From the IMG/VR virus record IMGVR_UViG_3300021368_001307, positions 1 to 39,885 of that record: DNA of 39,885 bases; one strand, 5' to 3'. Position numbers and translations under genes: made by a program. Below are positions 8,901-17,703 of this stretch, piece by piece. Position 1 is the first letter of the stretch, and the number at the start of each line of letters is the position of its first letter. The DNA comes from a virus. The notes beneath the pieces were generated by a model. That model did no database searches, was not told the DNA's origin, and saw only the letters and a list, made by a program, of their open reading frames with translations.

Positions 8901-11732
8901 GGATGTACAAGAGTTACACAAGGATCAACCTTATCAATTGATCCTAATGTAACGTATACTTTACCTGCATTTGCAACTGTACCAACATTATTTGAAGATT
9001 ACGAAGATGTATCAGATCCACAAGATGGATTTGCTGACTACGGACATATTCTTGATACTACTGGTCTTGTCTGTCCATTCGGTCAACTTGATTCACTCAA
9101 GGGTACATTGGTTGAGAAGTATGTACGTAATACTTCTATCTTCACTGAAAGTACAGTTATCAAGATTGTTGGAGAAGCATTCATTGTTGTTCCACCTCAA
9201 TGGAACAATATCTCTCCGCCAATCCCAGTCAGAGGTTCTGCAGAGACTCCATTTGCTCTACGTACATTTGGTGGTGGATCACTATTCGGATTCTCTAGTG
9301 CTACCGAGAGTGTCAGATACTCACCAGACGAAGTACAACTTCTATTCAAAGTATCTCCTGGTCCTTTCAGCAGATTTGTTACCTACGACTGGCAACCTTC
9401 TTGGGTATCCGAAGGTACAATTCCAGTTACTGGAACTGCAGAACCAATTATCAGAACCAGAGCATTCAATGGATCTGGTTCACTATTTGCAATCAACGGT
9501 GCAGCGGAATCAGTATCGTTCAACCCACCAGATATCACTACGGATATCAAACTATCTGGTGTTGTCGCAGAGAGCTTTACTATTCCTTATGCAGGAACAG
9601 GTAGTCTATTCACACTCAATAATCTGGTTGAGCGTGTACTTGTTCATCACTTCACTACAGGAACAATTCAAGTTTCTGGTGTTGCAGATACTGATAGAAC
9701 CAGAGCATTTGTTGGTACTGGTACACTCAGGAAGTTTGCTGGTGCTTCTGAATCTCTTACTGTTAATCCAGAAGAGAAGCAGATGCTCTTCTCCTTTACT
9801 GGAGAACTCAAAGAAGCATTCATTGCAAATCCACCAGAAGAAGGAACAGAGATTAAACTTTCTGGAACTACAGAACCAGAAATTCTCACATTTGCAGAGC
9901 AACCATTCGGTACAATCTCTGTATTTGGAGTTGCCAAAACTCATTATGTTCCAAGTGTTGTTGGTACTGGTACATTCAGGAAGTTCTCTGGTGCATCCGA
10001 ATCTCTCACTGTCAACCCAGACGAGAAGCAGATGCTCTTCTCCTTTACTGGAGAAGGAAGCGAGACTCATACCGAGAACTATGTCGGTATTGAGAAGGCA
10101 ATCAGAATTCGCAGAGGTGCGCTATCTGACTTTGAGACCTTTGACTGGCAACCATCTTGGGTTACTTCTGGTACTATCCCAGTCAGTGGAGAAGCAAAGA
10201 CAAACTTCAGTCTACTACACAATGGTTCTGGTTCACTCAGAAAACTATCTGGAGCAGCAGAATCTCTTACTGTCAATCCAGAAGAAAGACAGATACTCTT
10301 CTCGTTCACTGGAACAAGAATTGCAGAGACTACATCTGTTGTTGAATTTAGTTCTGGTACTCTATTCGGAATCGGTGGTCTATCCGAATCCTTCGCTGCA
10401 TCGCCAGAATCACTTGTTAACCTGAAAGTTTCTGGTGAAGTATTCATCAGATTCGTTCCTAACAATGTTGGATTTGGTAATATCTTTGCTATCAGTGGTG
10501 CTGCTGAATCCATCACCTTTAATCCTGATGAGAAACAGATGCTCTTCTCCTTCACTGGAGAAGCATCCGAATCCTTCAGTGTTGCTGAAGTTAAACAGGT
10601 TGAGATTGATATCACTGGTGATGGTGAAGAAGTCTTCTCCGCAATTTACACAGGTTCTGGATCCGCTAAGGTATCTGGTGATGTATTTGAAAGATTTGTA
10701 CCAAACTACGTTGGTTTTGGTACACTCAGAAAGATTTCTGGTGCATCGGAATCTCTTACTGTCAATCCAGAAGAGAAGCAAATGCTATTCTCCTTTACAG
10801 GAGAAGGTACAGAAAGAGTTCTCGTCAGAGAAATCAGCAAGGGTGGAACATTTACTTTCTCTGGTACATCTGGAGATCCTTTACTATCATTTGCGGAACA
10901 ACCATTTGTTCAAACAAAGATCAGTGGCAAGGTATTCTTTACCACTCACCGCAGTATCTTTGGTACTGGTTCACTCTTTGGATTTGGTGGAGCAGCAGAA
11001 TCTCTTGGAGTTACACCACCTACAGAACAAGTTCTGTTCAAGGTGTCTGGAGATTCTATCAACAAAATCTCCGTATTGCATGTTGGTTCTGGTTCATTCA
11101 GAAAACTATCTGGTGCAGCAGAATCTGCTACCTTCAACCCCGACGAGAAGCAAATGCTCTTCTCGTTCACTGGAGAAGGAACAGAAAATACTACTGCAAG
11201 AGAAGTCAGTCAAGGCGGACTATTCAAGGCATCTGGAGAAGCAGGTGTTCTCGTCAGATTTGCACACACTGGAGAAGGAACTATCTCTGTCAGTGGGGAT
11301 GCACACACTACAAGAGCGAGAGACTTTGTTGGATTCGGTACTATTCCAACTCTGTCTGGTTCAGCAGAATCTCTTACTGTCAATCCAGACGAAACTCAGA
11401 TGCTCTTCTCCTTCCACGGAGAAAGAATTTCCGAGAAAATTACTGCAAGAGAACTTGGAGTTCCTGGCAAGTTTACAATTCAAGGAACTTCAGGAGATCC
11501 ATTACTCACATTTGCGGAACAACCATTTGTTAAGATTGACGTTTCTGGTATTAGTACAATTACCAGAGTCCGCGCATATGATGGATATGGTGTTCTATTC
11601 GGATTCCTTAATGGAGATGAAGCATTCGCTCCTGCTCCACATGTTTCTTCTGGAACAATTAGTATTTCTGGACGCGCACTTGTACAAGTCCAGTTGTTCC
11701 AACCACCACGCACTTATGTCTGGATGATTTAA
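5985..11732 (+). CDS. Giant repetitive virion structural protein, 1915 aa
   Basis: This is the largest gene here. Residues about 55-210 look like an inserted beta-sandwich, lectin-like domain (LNLEYYDGSSWISIDI). The rest is built from two nested repeat types. The long type (DYG..., CVDVDG, SGCI, then DYG/DFGHIL) occurs at about residues 420-490, 678-755 and 945-1025. The short type ends in an LFSFTGE-like phrase and occurs at least eight times: once near nt 7810 and seven times between 9780 and 11400, at a period near 82 residues. No signal peptide, membrane segment or catalytic motif is visible. Fibrous or surface virion repeat protein is inferred. The ATG follows the terminator closely with no clear Shine-Dalgarno, so expression may depend on read-through. 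Frames on both strands inside it are shadows. Confidence 0.75.
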   Translation: MAVYSYSTTGIFPSIIRFNTNVGLGSFSYVYEPSIIDLYSEIDYGTLSFNPTPVTTTETVDVDSLNATLSNTVLSDTGTGTGTTGGFNIGRHIRFNSTNSPRTVEFSLPNDINSSLTFEVIRGNDTNGGEDPDTGTESLNLEYYDGSSWISIDIVVEYNDASFNTLKSVEITIPSVARTAGTQFRLIQPAHSGNNWDHYGFKSLTYTYTYTPTLSTINLGSITDLNATIEDRGRVVYVTNVESFGFVKVVSEASWKATNTYEGTGIAFTFGRQTSPAVYGYIVDGKVKGLGGTSLGVFSGKHDGAGTTSILGQSPIGIGVGIFGSGNLFTIASADDAFLPTWTSRGYISKITGAARDITLVHETGFGNLFTFSGGQQRATNAFAGSGGLKLVSRKPELSELSDEKHTERYINDSIVEFSKADYGYLTICHPSDIEDVSGTLDGESSGCIVRVGSTASVDLGTTYSVSQGANSPSNFIDYGLVSEPAAPQIDFGHILTTSNLIPFGLFTFDPHNGAAYAFNPTWTSRGYISKLTGEASVPLDVSVFGTGTIRKLGGDSITNFALLQPGDGLFGFHSESQIGIGVGIFGDGSIPTLSGAADSVTYNPEEKDLLFSFNGEATSAFNPNWVGSGVLFTLQSAVERTVYDYVGSGRIFGFNNLEEKKVYDYNCSSIVPFPENDYGFIINTSAITCVDVDGVISSNETPTSGCIKVLNSLTIDQGVTYSVRPQNTIAANTIDYGLVPENASPLADFGHILGTPRLGLPGCIYGQIDVFGEAQVAFTPNYITRGFIHLSGEGRVPLFASEIGGGTIKIGGESKTNFSLLSPGDGLFRLVSDITVGITIGIKGSGNLFAYSGGAESTTSVPPTEEPIFTFVGTSGDPGIRLAHEGSGSLFAISGGDLRVQYAYETTGSISLCSKKPELSELSEEKHTEVYSMDLCIDQPELDYGRIVDLSATVVCVDVDGNISTSTSAGTGCTRVTQGSTLSIDPNVTYTLPAFATVPTLFEDYEDVSDPQDGFADYGHILDTTGLVCPFGQLDSLKGTLVEKYVRNTSIFTESTVIKIVGEAFIVVPPQWNNISPPIPVRGSAETPFALRTFGGGSLFGFSSATESVRYSPDEVQLLFKVSPGPFSRFVTYDWQPSWVSEGTIPVTGTAEPIIRTRAFNGSGSLFAINGAAESVSFNPPDITTDIKLSGVVAESFTIPYAGTGSLFTLNNLVERVLVHHFTTGTIQVSGVADTDRTRAFVGTGTLRKFAGASESLTVNPEEKQMLFSFTGELKEAFIANPPEEGTEIKLSGTTEPEILTFAEQPFGTISVFGVAKTHYVPSVVGTGTFRKFSGASESLTVNPDEKQMLFSFTGEGSETHTENYVGIEKAIRIRRGALSDFETFDWQPSWVTSGTIPVSGEAKTNFSLLHNGSGSLRKLSGAAESLTVNPEERQILFSFTGTRIAETTSVVEFSSGTLFGIGGLSESFAASPESLVNLKVSGEVFIRFVPNNVGFGNIFAISGAAESITFNPDEKQMLFSFTGEASESFSVAEVKQVEIDITGDGEEVFSAIYTGSGSAKVSGDVFERFVPNYVGFGTLRKISGASESLTVNPEEKQMLFSFTGEGTERVLVREISKGGTFTFSGTSGDPLLSFAEQPFVQTKISGKVFFTTHRSIFGTGSLFGFGGAAESLGVTPPTEQVLFKVSGDSINKISVLHVGSGSFRKLSGAAESATFNPDEKQMLFSFTGEGTENTTAREVSQGGLFKASGEAGVLVRFAHTGEGTISVSGDAHTTRARDFVGFGTIPTLSGSAESLTVNPDETQMLFSFHGERISEKITARELGVPGKFTIQGTSGDPLLTFAEQPFVKIDVSGISTITRVRAYDGYGVLFGFLNGDEAFAPAPHVSSGTISISGRALVQVQLFQPPRTYVWMI
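9720..11425 (+). repeat. Tandem coding repeats, LFSFTGE modules
   Basis: Seven near-identical segments end in an ATGCTCTTCTCC-like core (or ATACTCTTCTC). The cores start at 9783, 10032, 10293, 10539, 10782, 11154 and 11400, a spacing of 243-261 bases with one 372-base interval. All are in frame. Upstream of each core is an S/A-E-S then N-P-(E/D) coding block. Confidence 0.85.
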
Positions 11733-11735
11733 TTA

Positions 11736-11743
11736 GATAAATA
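11736..11743 (+). promoter_or_regulatory. Late promoter, GATAAATA
   Basis: GATAAATA matches the T4-type late core except for the first base. It lies three bases after the stop of the giant gene and 27 bases before ATG 11771. Confidence 0.55.
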
Positions 11744-11770
11744 CATTTTAGAAAAACTGTGCGTTAAATA

Positions 11771-12229
11771 ATGACCACTCAGGTACAATTTAGAAAAGGC
11801 ACGACTTCCGAACACGCTCTGTTTACTGGAGCGAATGCTGAAATTACAGTTGATACTAAAAAGAAGACAGCTGTTGTACATGATGGTAGTGATATTGGAG
11901 GTTTTGAACTCCAAAGAGCAAGGTGGGAAGTCATCAATACAGATCAACAATTAGTCTGTGGTATTAGATATCTTCTTGATACTTCGTCAGCTCCACTTGC
12001 TTTGACCATGCCATATGAGTCTGCAGGTGTTGTTCCTCATGTGGGAGATATGCTAGAAGTCGTTGACTTCAAAGCAAACTGGGCTATAAATAATGTTACG
12101 TTAACAGCTAGTAGTGGACAGCTATTCTTGAACAAGTTTGGAAATACGGATAGTGAATTTATTCTGGACGTTGCTGGTTTATATGTTCAGTTTATCTGGG
12201 ACGGAACTTACTGGAGGATCTTAGCATGA
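11771..12229 (+). CDS. Fibre protein with Mtd-like N-terminal domain, 152 aa
   Basis: The first 45 residues (VQFRKGTTSEHALFTGANAE, ITVDTKKKTAVVHDG) match the phage major-tropism-determinant N-terminal pattern: a RxGT motif, then E-x-T-V-D-T and a V-x-D-G. This domain attaches adhesins to the tail. The remaining 100 residues are beta-rich and end in YVQFIWDGTYWRILA, a tip pattern seen in cyanophage structural proteins. The gene sits behind a late promoter, and its stop overlaps the next ATG (ATGA), so the two are coupled. The assignment to this family is by motif only. Confidence 0.65.
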   Translation: MTTQVQFRKGTTSEHALFTGANAEITVDTKKKTAVVHDGSDIGGFELQRARWEVINTDQQLVCGIRYLLDTSSAPLALTMPYESAGVVPHVGDMLEVVDFKANWAINNVTLTASSGQLFLNKFGNTDSEFILDVAGLYVQFIWDGTYWRILA

Positions 12230-12594
12230 GTTTATATCTCAGCGCAAGTACTGCAACGCAAGAACAAGCAGTTGCAAATTCTAATGACTTTACCGTACAC
12301 GCTCTGCGAAGAGATAAAGACGGAATGCTTCATTATACAAAAGCAAGATCAACGGAGGATAACGTTGTTTTTGATTTCCATAGAACTGATGGAGAAGAAT
12401 ATGAAGATTTTCTCCAAGGAAAAGAGTATGTCCTTGCTGATGCAGGTGACAAAAAATACACAAACGACCCTGATGATAAATACCAGCAGTTCAGGTTTGA
12501 CTTCAGACGTATCACCTATTTTATAGATGGTGACGGTTACTTAGTCGCAAGGCTAAATAAAGAATATGATCATAACACTCAAGGACCTAAGTAA
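12226..12594 (+). CDS. Virion structural protein, 122 aa
   Basis: The ATG overlaps the preceding stop by four bases. The product is charged and soluble (NDFTVHALRRDKDGMLHYTK, YQQFRFDFRRITYFIDGDGY). Its position between two fibre-type genes suggests a small tail or fibre connector. I do not recognise a family, and no catalytic motif or membrane segment is visible. The next gene follows after a short gap holding AAGGA. Confidence 0.6.
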   Translation: MSLYLSASTATQEQAVANSNDFTVHALRRDKDGMLHYTKARSTEDNVVFDFHRTDGEEYEDFLQGKEYVLADAGDKKYTNDPDDKYQQFRFDFRRITYFIDGDGYLVARLNKEYDHNTQGPK

Positions 12595-12605
12595 GGATTT
12601 AAAAA

Positions 12606-15600
12606 ATGGCAGATTTTAGACTCGGCAGACTGAAGTTTAAGTGGCGCGGTGATTGGGCGGCGTCTACTGCATATGTCATTGACGATATTGTCAAGTACGG
12701 TGCAAATGCGTACGTCTGTACCACCAATCACACTTCCGCAACTTCGGAGAATTCTTTTTATTCTTCCGACTTAGGGAATTGGGATCTTCATACAGAAGGT
12801 CTTAGAAATCGTGGTGACTATCAAACCACTGGTGTTTGGTACGCTCTAAACGATCTTGTCAAGTATGGCAATACCGTATATCGTGCTACTACGGCACATG
12901 TCGGTCCTGCTACCTTTGACTTCACTAAGTGGGCAGTATATTCTGAAGGTCTGAACTTTGAAGATACTTGGTCCTCCGCAACTGTTTACCAGAAAGGTGA
13001 CATTGTAACATTTGGTGGTTACACCTACGTAGCTCAGCAAAACTCTACGAACGTAGCACCAAATACGGACGAACTATATTGGAAGGTTCTTACGACTGGT
13101 TTCTCACCACAAGGTGACTTCGTTGATTCTGAAGTATACGAGCCAGGTAACCTTGTTAAGTATGGTGGTAATACTTACTCTTGTAAAGTAACCACTACTC
13201 CCGAGTCATACGCAATTGATAGCATCAGCGGCGACGGTAGCGAAGTAACCGTTGTATTTGATGTTGCTCAACCTACCGCACCATTTGGTGTTGGTGATCT
13301 AGTAACCCTTGCTGGTACATCTGCTGCTCAGTATAACACTTCTTTCCGTGTTAAGGCATGTACAACTACTGGGTTTACAATTGAAAGCACTGAAACTGCT
13401 GGCGCTACTGGTGGTACTATTGCTTATATCCCTTATCCAACTAACACAAGATTCTGGGATCTAGTTCTTGAAGGTCTGAACTGGAACGCTGCATGGAACA
13501 ATGCTAGCGTTTATCAACTAGGTGATGTCGTTAACAGAAACGGTAACTCCTACGTTTGTATTAGATCCAATACTACTGGTGCAGCAACTGCTCCAGAACT
13601 TGATACCAACGCAGTCTATTGGAACTATGTCTCCCAAGGTGGTGACGCTGCTCAGGTACTACAAGAAACTGGTGACCTACTTTATCAATCTGCTTCAGGT
13701 ATTAACAGAATTGCACTACCTGCAAACCCAAATACTGCAACTGCAGCGGAACTCCGCGAAGCAAGTGGTCAAATCCTAACTGTTGGTGGTTCCCCAATTC
13801 TACCAAGATGGGAAAGCAACAACGTATCTAATGCTGTTTATTACGTAACCAAAGAAGGTTCTGATTCAAACAGTGGTAGATCAATCTCCAGAGCATTTGG
13901 TTCACTAAAATATGCTTGCGATCACATTGCAGGACTAACTGGTGCTGATGCTGCTTCTGCATCAAACCCAATTGCAATCTATATTAAAGCAGGTGTCTAT
14001 GAAGAGACACTTCCTATTGTAGTTCCTGAGTTTGTATCTCTTGTAGGTGACAACCTAAGAACTTCAATGATTAAGCCTAAGTCAGGCTTTAATTCTGAAA
14101 CTCAAAATATTACACTAGCAACCGCTGCTGATAATTTCCAGTATGGTGATATTGTTTTCAACGGTGCTAGAACTAAGAGTGCTAAGGTCCTTGAGTCCGA
14201 ATCAAATGTAATCACAATCCAACAGGTTACTGGTGGTGCGTGGAATAGTGCAGATACGTGGACAAATACTCTTTCCAACTCATCTGCTGATGCTGCAAAT
14301 TTACTTGTAAGCAACAAAGATTTCCTTGCACATTATGCATACTATAAGTTTGTTCTTGATCAATCTGCTAATCCAACTGGTGCTGGTGCAGACATCAGAG
14401 CAAGACTTGCAGAATTTGTCGTAGAACTTGCTGCTCAAGTAAGATCTGGTGGTAACGATAGAGTTCATGCATTTGCTGTAGATGTAATTGCTGGCGGTGC
14501 TAATGCTATTACTACTGTTGGTTCGGAAGATAAGACATTACTTGATACTCTCCGTGATGCTGCTGTTAAAGTAGTTAAAAATGAAACTGTAGGAGCTGTT
14601 GCTGGTAATACAGAAAACCAAGTTATTGACAATACAATTACTCAAGATCCTGCTTTCTGTGCAACTCAAACTGCCGCAGTTGCAACTTTATGTGACTTAG
14701 CTGCAGGTTCAATCCTTGCTGGATCTCCTACTACAACAGTTAATCAAAATGCTTATATTGCAATAACAACTGCTGCTGGTATTCCTAACCAGGAATCCAC
14801 AATGTTCTTCCTGTCTTCACACAATACCGTTAAGGATATGGTATTTGAAGGCATGTCTGGATTCGTTCCTTATGGTCCAGATGATAAGAACACTGATCAT
14901 GGAACTCTCAAAGGTGTCTACTTCAGACTTAATCCAAATTCCCCAATTACCAAGTCACCTTATGTACAGAACTGTGCCGCTATCGGTGGTGCTGCTGTAG
15001 GTGTCGTTCTTGATGGTGGTACTCACGAGAAGTATGACAATGATACAGTCAAGTCAAACAAATCAATGGTGTTTGACTCCTACACCCAGATCCTTGATGG
15101 TGGTATTGGTTTCTATGTAACCAGAGGTGCTGCAACTGAAATTGTTTCTTCCTTCACATACTATTGTCACATTTCTTACACCTCTACACGAGGCGGTAGA
15201 ATTCGTGCTGTTTCTGGTAACTCTTCTTACGGTAAGTATGGTTGCGTATCTAGAGGATTTGACGCTAATGAAGTTACCGTTGATGGTAAGGTCAAGGGTG
15301 GTCGCTTAGAACTCAACCCTGCTGCTGCTAAAGATGGCGGATTTACTCCTGGTGAGAGAATCATCGGTGGTACTTCAGGTGCAGTTGGTGAGTTGATCAG
15401 TGATCAATCTCCTTCCAACTACCTCTATTACTTCCCAGTTAAGGGAACCTTCGTACAGAATGAAGTTGTCACTGGACAAACTTCATCTGCATATGTAACT
15501 CTCGTTAATAACACTGATGCAGTCACTGGACAGAAAGGTTTCGTACTTACTGTTGTTGATCTTGCTGCTGGTCCTGACCAAGGTGGTTCTGTTGAATTGC

Positions 15601-17297
15601 AGGACAACGGAGTTAATGATGACGCTGGTTCATACGTTATCTCCAACTCCAGCTACACTGCTCCAGATGGTAGAGGTTCTCTAACCGTCAACAGAGGTGC
15701 TCTAGGATCTACTGCAGCAGCTCATGATGGTACTACATCTATTACACACTATCCAGAGAACGCAACTGCTGTAACAACTACATTGAGTGGTGCTATCAAC
15801 TCAACCTCAACAGGTACTGAAGCAGCACCATACATCATGGGTGTTGATAGTGTTACTGGAATGATTGCAAATGGTTACGTTGTTGTTAATCAGGAACTCT
15901 TTAAGGTTGTAGCAATTATCGCTGCAGACCAGATTGAGGTTGCTAGAGCACAAGACGGAACGATTGCACAAAACCACGCACAAGGCGATGCGGTAACAAT
16001 TTATCAGACAAAGGTTACTTCTCAGGATGAACTGATTGAAGATACAACTGATGCTCAATTGGCCCTTCGTGTTAAGCGTGCAGACCTCAACTTTGAGGCA
16101 AATGATTATGTCAAGATTGACAATGAATTCTTCCTTATCTCTGCAGTAACTCCTGATACTACTGGTATTACTACACTTCTCTTCTCTGATGAGAAAGTAA
16201 TTGCTGCAGGCGATGGACAAGACTTTAAGATTCGCTATCGTTATTCACAGGTCAGACTAACTGCTCACGACTTCCTAGACGTTGGTACTGGAAGCAAAGC
16301 AAATACTAATTGGCCTGGTCTACCTCTATCACCAAACGTTCCTTCATACGAGACTGATGAATCCCGTCCAGGTCGTGTTTACTACGTATCCACGGACCAA
16401 GCTGGTAACTTCGCAGTTGGTAAGTACTTCAGAGTTGAACAGGCAACTGGTAAAGCAACTCTAGACGCTTCCGCGTTTGACCTATCTGGTCTATCAAGTT
16501 TGAGACTTGGTTCTATCGGTGCTCAGTTGGGTGCTGCTATTAACGAGTTCTCAACTGACGGCACGATGGCGCAGAACAGTAACGAGAAAGTTCCTACTCA
16601 GGCAGCAGTCGTTACTTACATCAGCAATCTAAGCGGTGTTGATTCTGACTTTAGCATTGGTGGTAACCTCACTGTTAAGGGAACTACAACAACAGTTTCT
16701 TCTGTTACTGTTACTTCAAAAGACCGTAACATTGAACTTGGTACTGTTGCTTCTGGATCTTTCACTGGTGATATTGCTGCTGGTTCAACTGATATTACAA
16801 ACGTTAGTGACACCACAAACCTCGCACCAGGAGTTGCTATTTCACTAACCAGTGGTGGTGGCACAGTTACCATGTCTGGTTCTTATACAGTATCTTCTAT
16901 CTCAGGAACTACAGTTACTCTAAGTGCTGTATTCCAAGGTAGTGGTAGTGCAACTGGTGCATCATTCACTGCTGGTGGACCTTCAGATGTCACTGGCGAC
17001 GGTGGTGGTATTACTGTAAAAGCTGGTAACGACAAGTCTATTTCTTGGTCTGCATCTGGTGATAAGTGGGTGCTTTCCGAGCACGTTGATATTCCTGCTT
17101 CTAAGGAATACCACATTGATGGAACCTCTGTTCTATCTGCAACTGCTGTACTAGGTAAGTCATTTGACAATGATACAACCCTTGGCGCTGGATCTGCGGA
17201 TGATGCATCTGTTCCTACTCAATTAGCAGTTAAGACATACGTTGACAGTCAAACTCAAGAAGTAACTGCTATCGGTTATTTCATTGCAGCAATGTGA
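12606..17297 (+). CDS. Multi-domain tail fibre: carbohydrate-binding-like repeats plus beta-helix, 1563 aa
   Basis: The first 350 residues hold five repeats of the W-x-x-x-x-x-Y-x-x-x-D-x-V-x-Y-x-x-x-x-Y-x-C pattern (about 14-68, 69-117, 118-166, 167-291, 292-347), like chitin/carbohydrate-binding type-3 modules. Repeat four is interrupted by an extra beta domain (about 200-275). From about 410 (VYYVTKEGSDSNSG) begins a pectin-lyase-like parallel beta-helix, a fold typical of phage fibres and depolymerases. No catalytic residues can be assigned. Near the end, two related motifs, KVPTQAAVVTYIS and SVPTQLAVKTYVD, flank a GSFTGDIAAGSTDITNVS-type module also found in the gene at 4492. The start follows AAGGA. 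Host-surface binding is inferred. Confidence 0.75.
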   Translation: MADFRLGRLKFKWRGDWAASTAYVIDDIVKYGANAYVCTTNHTSATSENSFYSSDLGNWDLHTEGLRNRGDYQTTGVWYALNDLVKYGNTVYRATTAHVGPATFDFTKWAVYSEGLNFEDTWSSATVYQKGDIVTFGGYTYVAQQNSTNVAPNTDELYWKVLTTGFSPQGDFVDSEVYEPGNLVKYGGNTYSCKVTTTPESYAIDSISGDGSEVTVVFDVAQPTAPFGVGDLVTLAGTSAAQYNTSFRVKACTTTGFTIESTETAGATGGTIAYIPYPTNTRFWDLVLEGLNWNAAWNNASVYQLGDVVNRNGNSYVCIRSNTTGAATAPELDTNAVYWNYVSQGGDAAQVLQETGDLLYQSASGINRIALPANPNTATAAELREASGQILTVGGSPILPRWESNNVSNAVYYVTKEGSDSNSGRSISRAFGSLKYACDHIAGLTGADAASASNPIAIYIKAGVYEETLPIVVPEFVSLVGDNLRTSMIKPKSGFNSETQNITLATAADNFQYGDIVFNGARTKSAKVLESESNVITIQQVTGGAWNSADTWTNTLSNSSADAANLLVSNKDFLAHYAYYKFVLDQSANPTGAGADIRARLAEFVVELAAQVRSGGNDRVHAFAVDVIAGGANAITTVGSEDKTLLDTLRDAAVKVVKNETVGAVAGNTENQVIDNTITQDPAFCATQTAAVATLCDLAAGSILAGSPTTTVNQNAYIAITTAAGIPNQESTMFFLSSHNTVKDMVFEGMSGFVPYGPDDKNTDHGTLKGVYFRLNPNSPITKSPYVQNCAAIGGAAVGVVLDGGTHEKYDNDTVKSNKSMVFDSYTQILDGGIGFYVTRGAATEIVSSFTYYCHISYTSTRGGRIRAVSGNSSYGKYGCVSRGFDANEVTVDGKVKGGRLELNPAAAKDGGFTPGERIIGGTSGAVGELISDQSPSNYLYYFPVKGTFVQNEVVTGQTSSAYVTLVNNTDAVTGQKGFVLTVVDLAAGPDQGGSVELQDNGVNDDAGSYVISNSSYTAPDGRGSLTVNRGALGSTAAAHDGTTSITHYPENATAVTTTLSGAINSTSTGTEAAPYIMGVDSVTGMIANGYVVVNQELFKVVAIIAADQIEVARAQDGTIAQNHAQGDAVTIYQTKVTSQDELIEDTTDAQLALRVKRADLNFEANDYVKIDNEFFLISAVTPDTTGITTLLFSDEKVIAAGDGQDFKIRYRYSQVRLTAHDFLDVGTGSKANTNWPGLPLSPNVPSYETDESRPGRVYYVSTDQAGNFAVGKYFRVEQATGKATLDASAFDLSGLSSLRLGSIGAQLGAAINEFSTDGTMAQNSNEKVPTQAAVVTYISNLSGVDSDFSIGGNLTVKGTTTTVSSVTVTSKDRNIELGTVASGSFTGDIAAGSTDITNVSDTTNLAPGVAISLTSGGGTVTMSGSYTVSSISGTTVTLSAVFQGSGSATGASFTAGGPSDVTGDGGGITVKAGNDKSISWSASGDKWVLSEHVDIPASKEYHIDGTSVLSATAVLGKSFDNDTTLGAGSADDASVPTQLAVKTYVDSQTQEVTAIGYFIAAM

Positions 17298-17298
17298 T

Positions 17299-17306
17299 TA
17301 TAAATA
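17299..17306 (+). promoter_or_regulatory. Late promoter, TATAAATA
   Basis: An exact TATAAATA one base after the TGA of the long fibre gene. AAGGAG at 17336-17341 follows and ATG 17351 comes next, 44 bases after the motif. Confidence 0.75.
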
Positions 17307-17350
17307 ATCAAAACACTCTAAAGTCCGATCATAACAAGGAGAATTAACCA

Positions 17351-17665
17351 ATGGCATCAGGAGTATATGGAAAGGCGGACTTAACCGCCTCTACTTGGAC
17401 GACACTAGTCGCCGCACCTACATCTGGAACTAAAGTTTGTACTGTTAACCTATCTAACAGAACAGGATCTAACATTACCGTAAGAATTGCACTCGCATCA
17501 ACTACTACTGTAACTGATGCTGATTATATTGAATATGAAGTAACTCTTCCAGCAAATGGTGTTTTAGAAAGAACGGGTATTGTTCTAGATACCTCAAACG
17601 GTATTCAAGTATATGCAGGTGGAACTGGCATTAGTGCAGTTTCATACGGTATTGATGGTAATTGA
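17351..17665 (+). CDS. Small virion structural protein, 104 aa
   Basis: A compact beta-rich protein (VCTVNLSNRTGSNITVRIAL, EYEVTLPANGVLERTGIVL, GIQVYAGGTGISAVSYGI). It has strong start signals: an exact late promoter and AAGGAG ten bases before the ATG. The strand pattern looks like a single beta-sandwich, compatible with a head-decoration or fibre-attachment domain. No signal peptide, cysteine pair or catalytic motif is apparent beyond a single Cys. It opens the transcription unit that contains the duplicated adhesin cassette. I do not know its function. Confidence 0.65.
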   Translation: MASGVYGKADLTASTWTTLVAAPTSGTKVCTVNLSNRTGSNITVRIALASTTTVTDADYIEYEVTLPANGVLERTGIVLDTSNGIQVYAGGTGISAVSYGIDGN

Positions 17666-17703
17666 TTCATCATATTGATAACGAACTATAATAGGAAAAA
17701 CTA

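Noticed and set aside
6824-10615. Long reverse-strand frames (for example 6824-7243, 9606-10070, 10079-10615) inside the giant gene
   Set aside because: They follow the coding repeats of the + strand gene. The products show no recognisable domains and lack start signals.
9720-11425. CRISPR-like array in the repeat region
   Set aside because: The repeats are long, in frame and part of one coding sequence, with similar rather than unique spacers.
15807-16220. Reverse-strand frame of 137 codons
   Set aside because: It lies wholly inside the 1563-aa fibre gene and has low-complexity, cysteine-rich composition.
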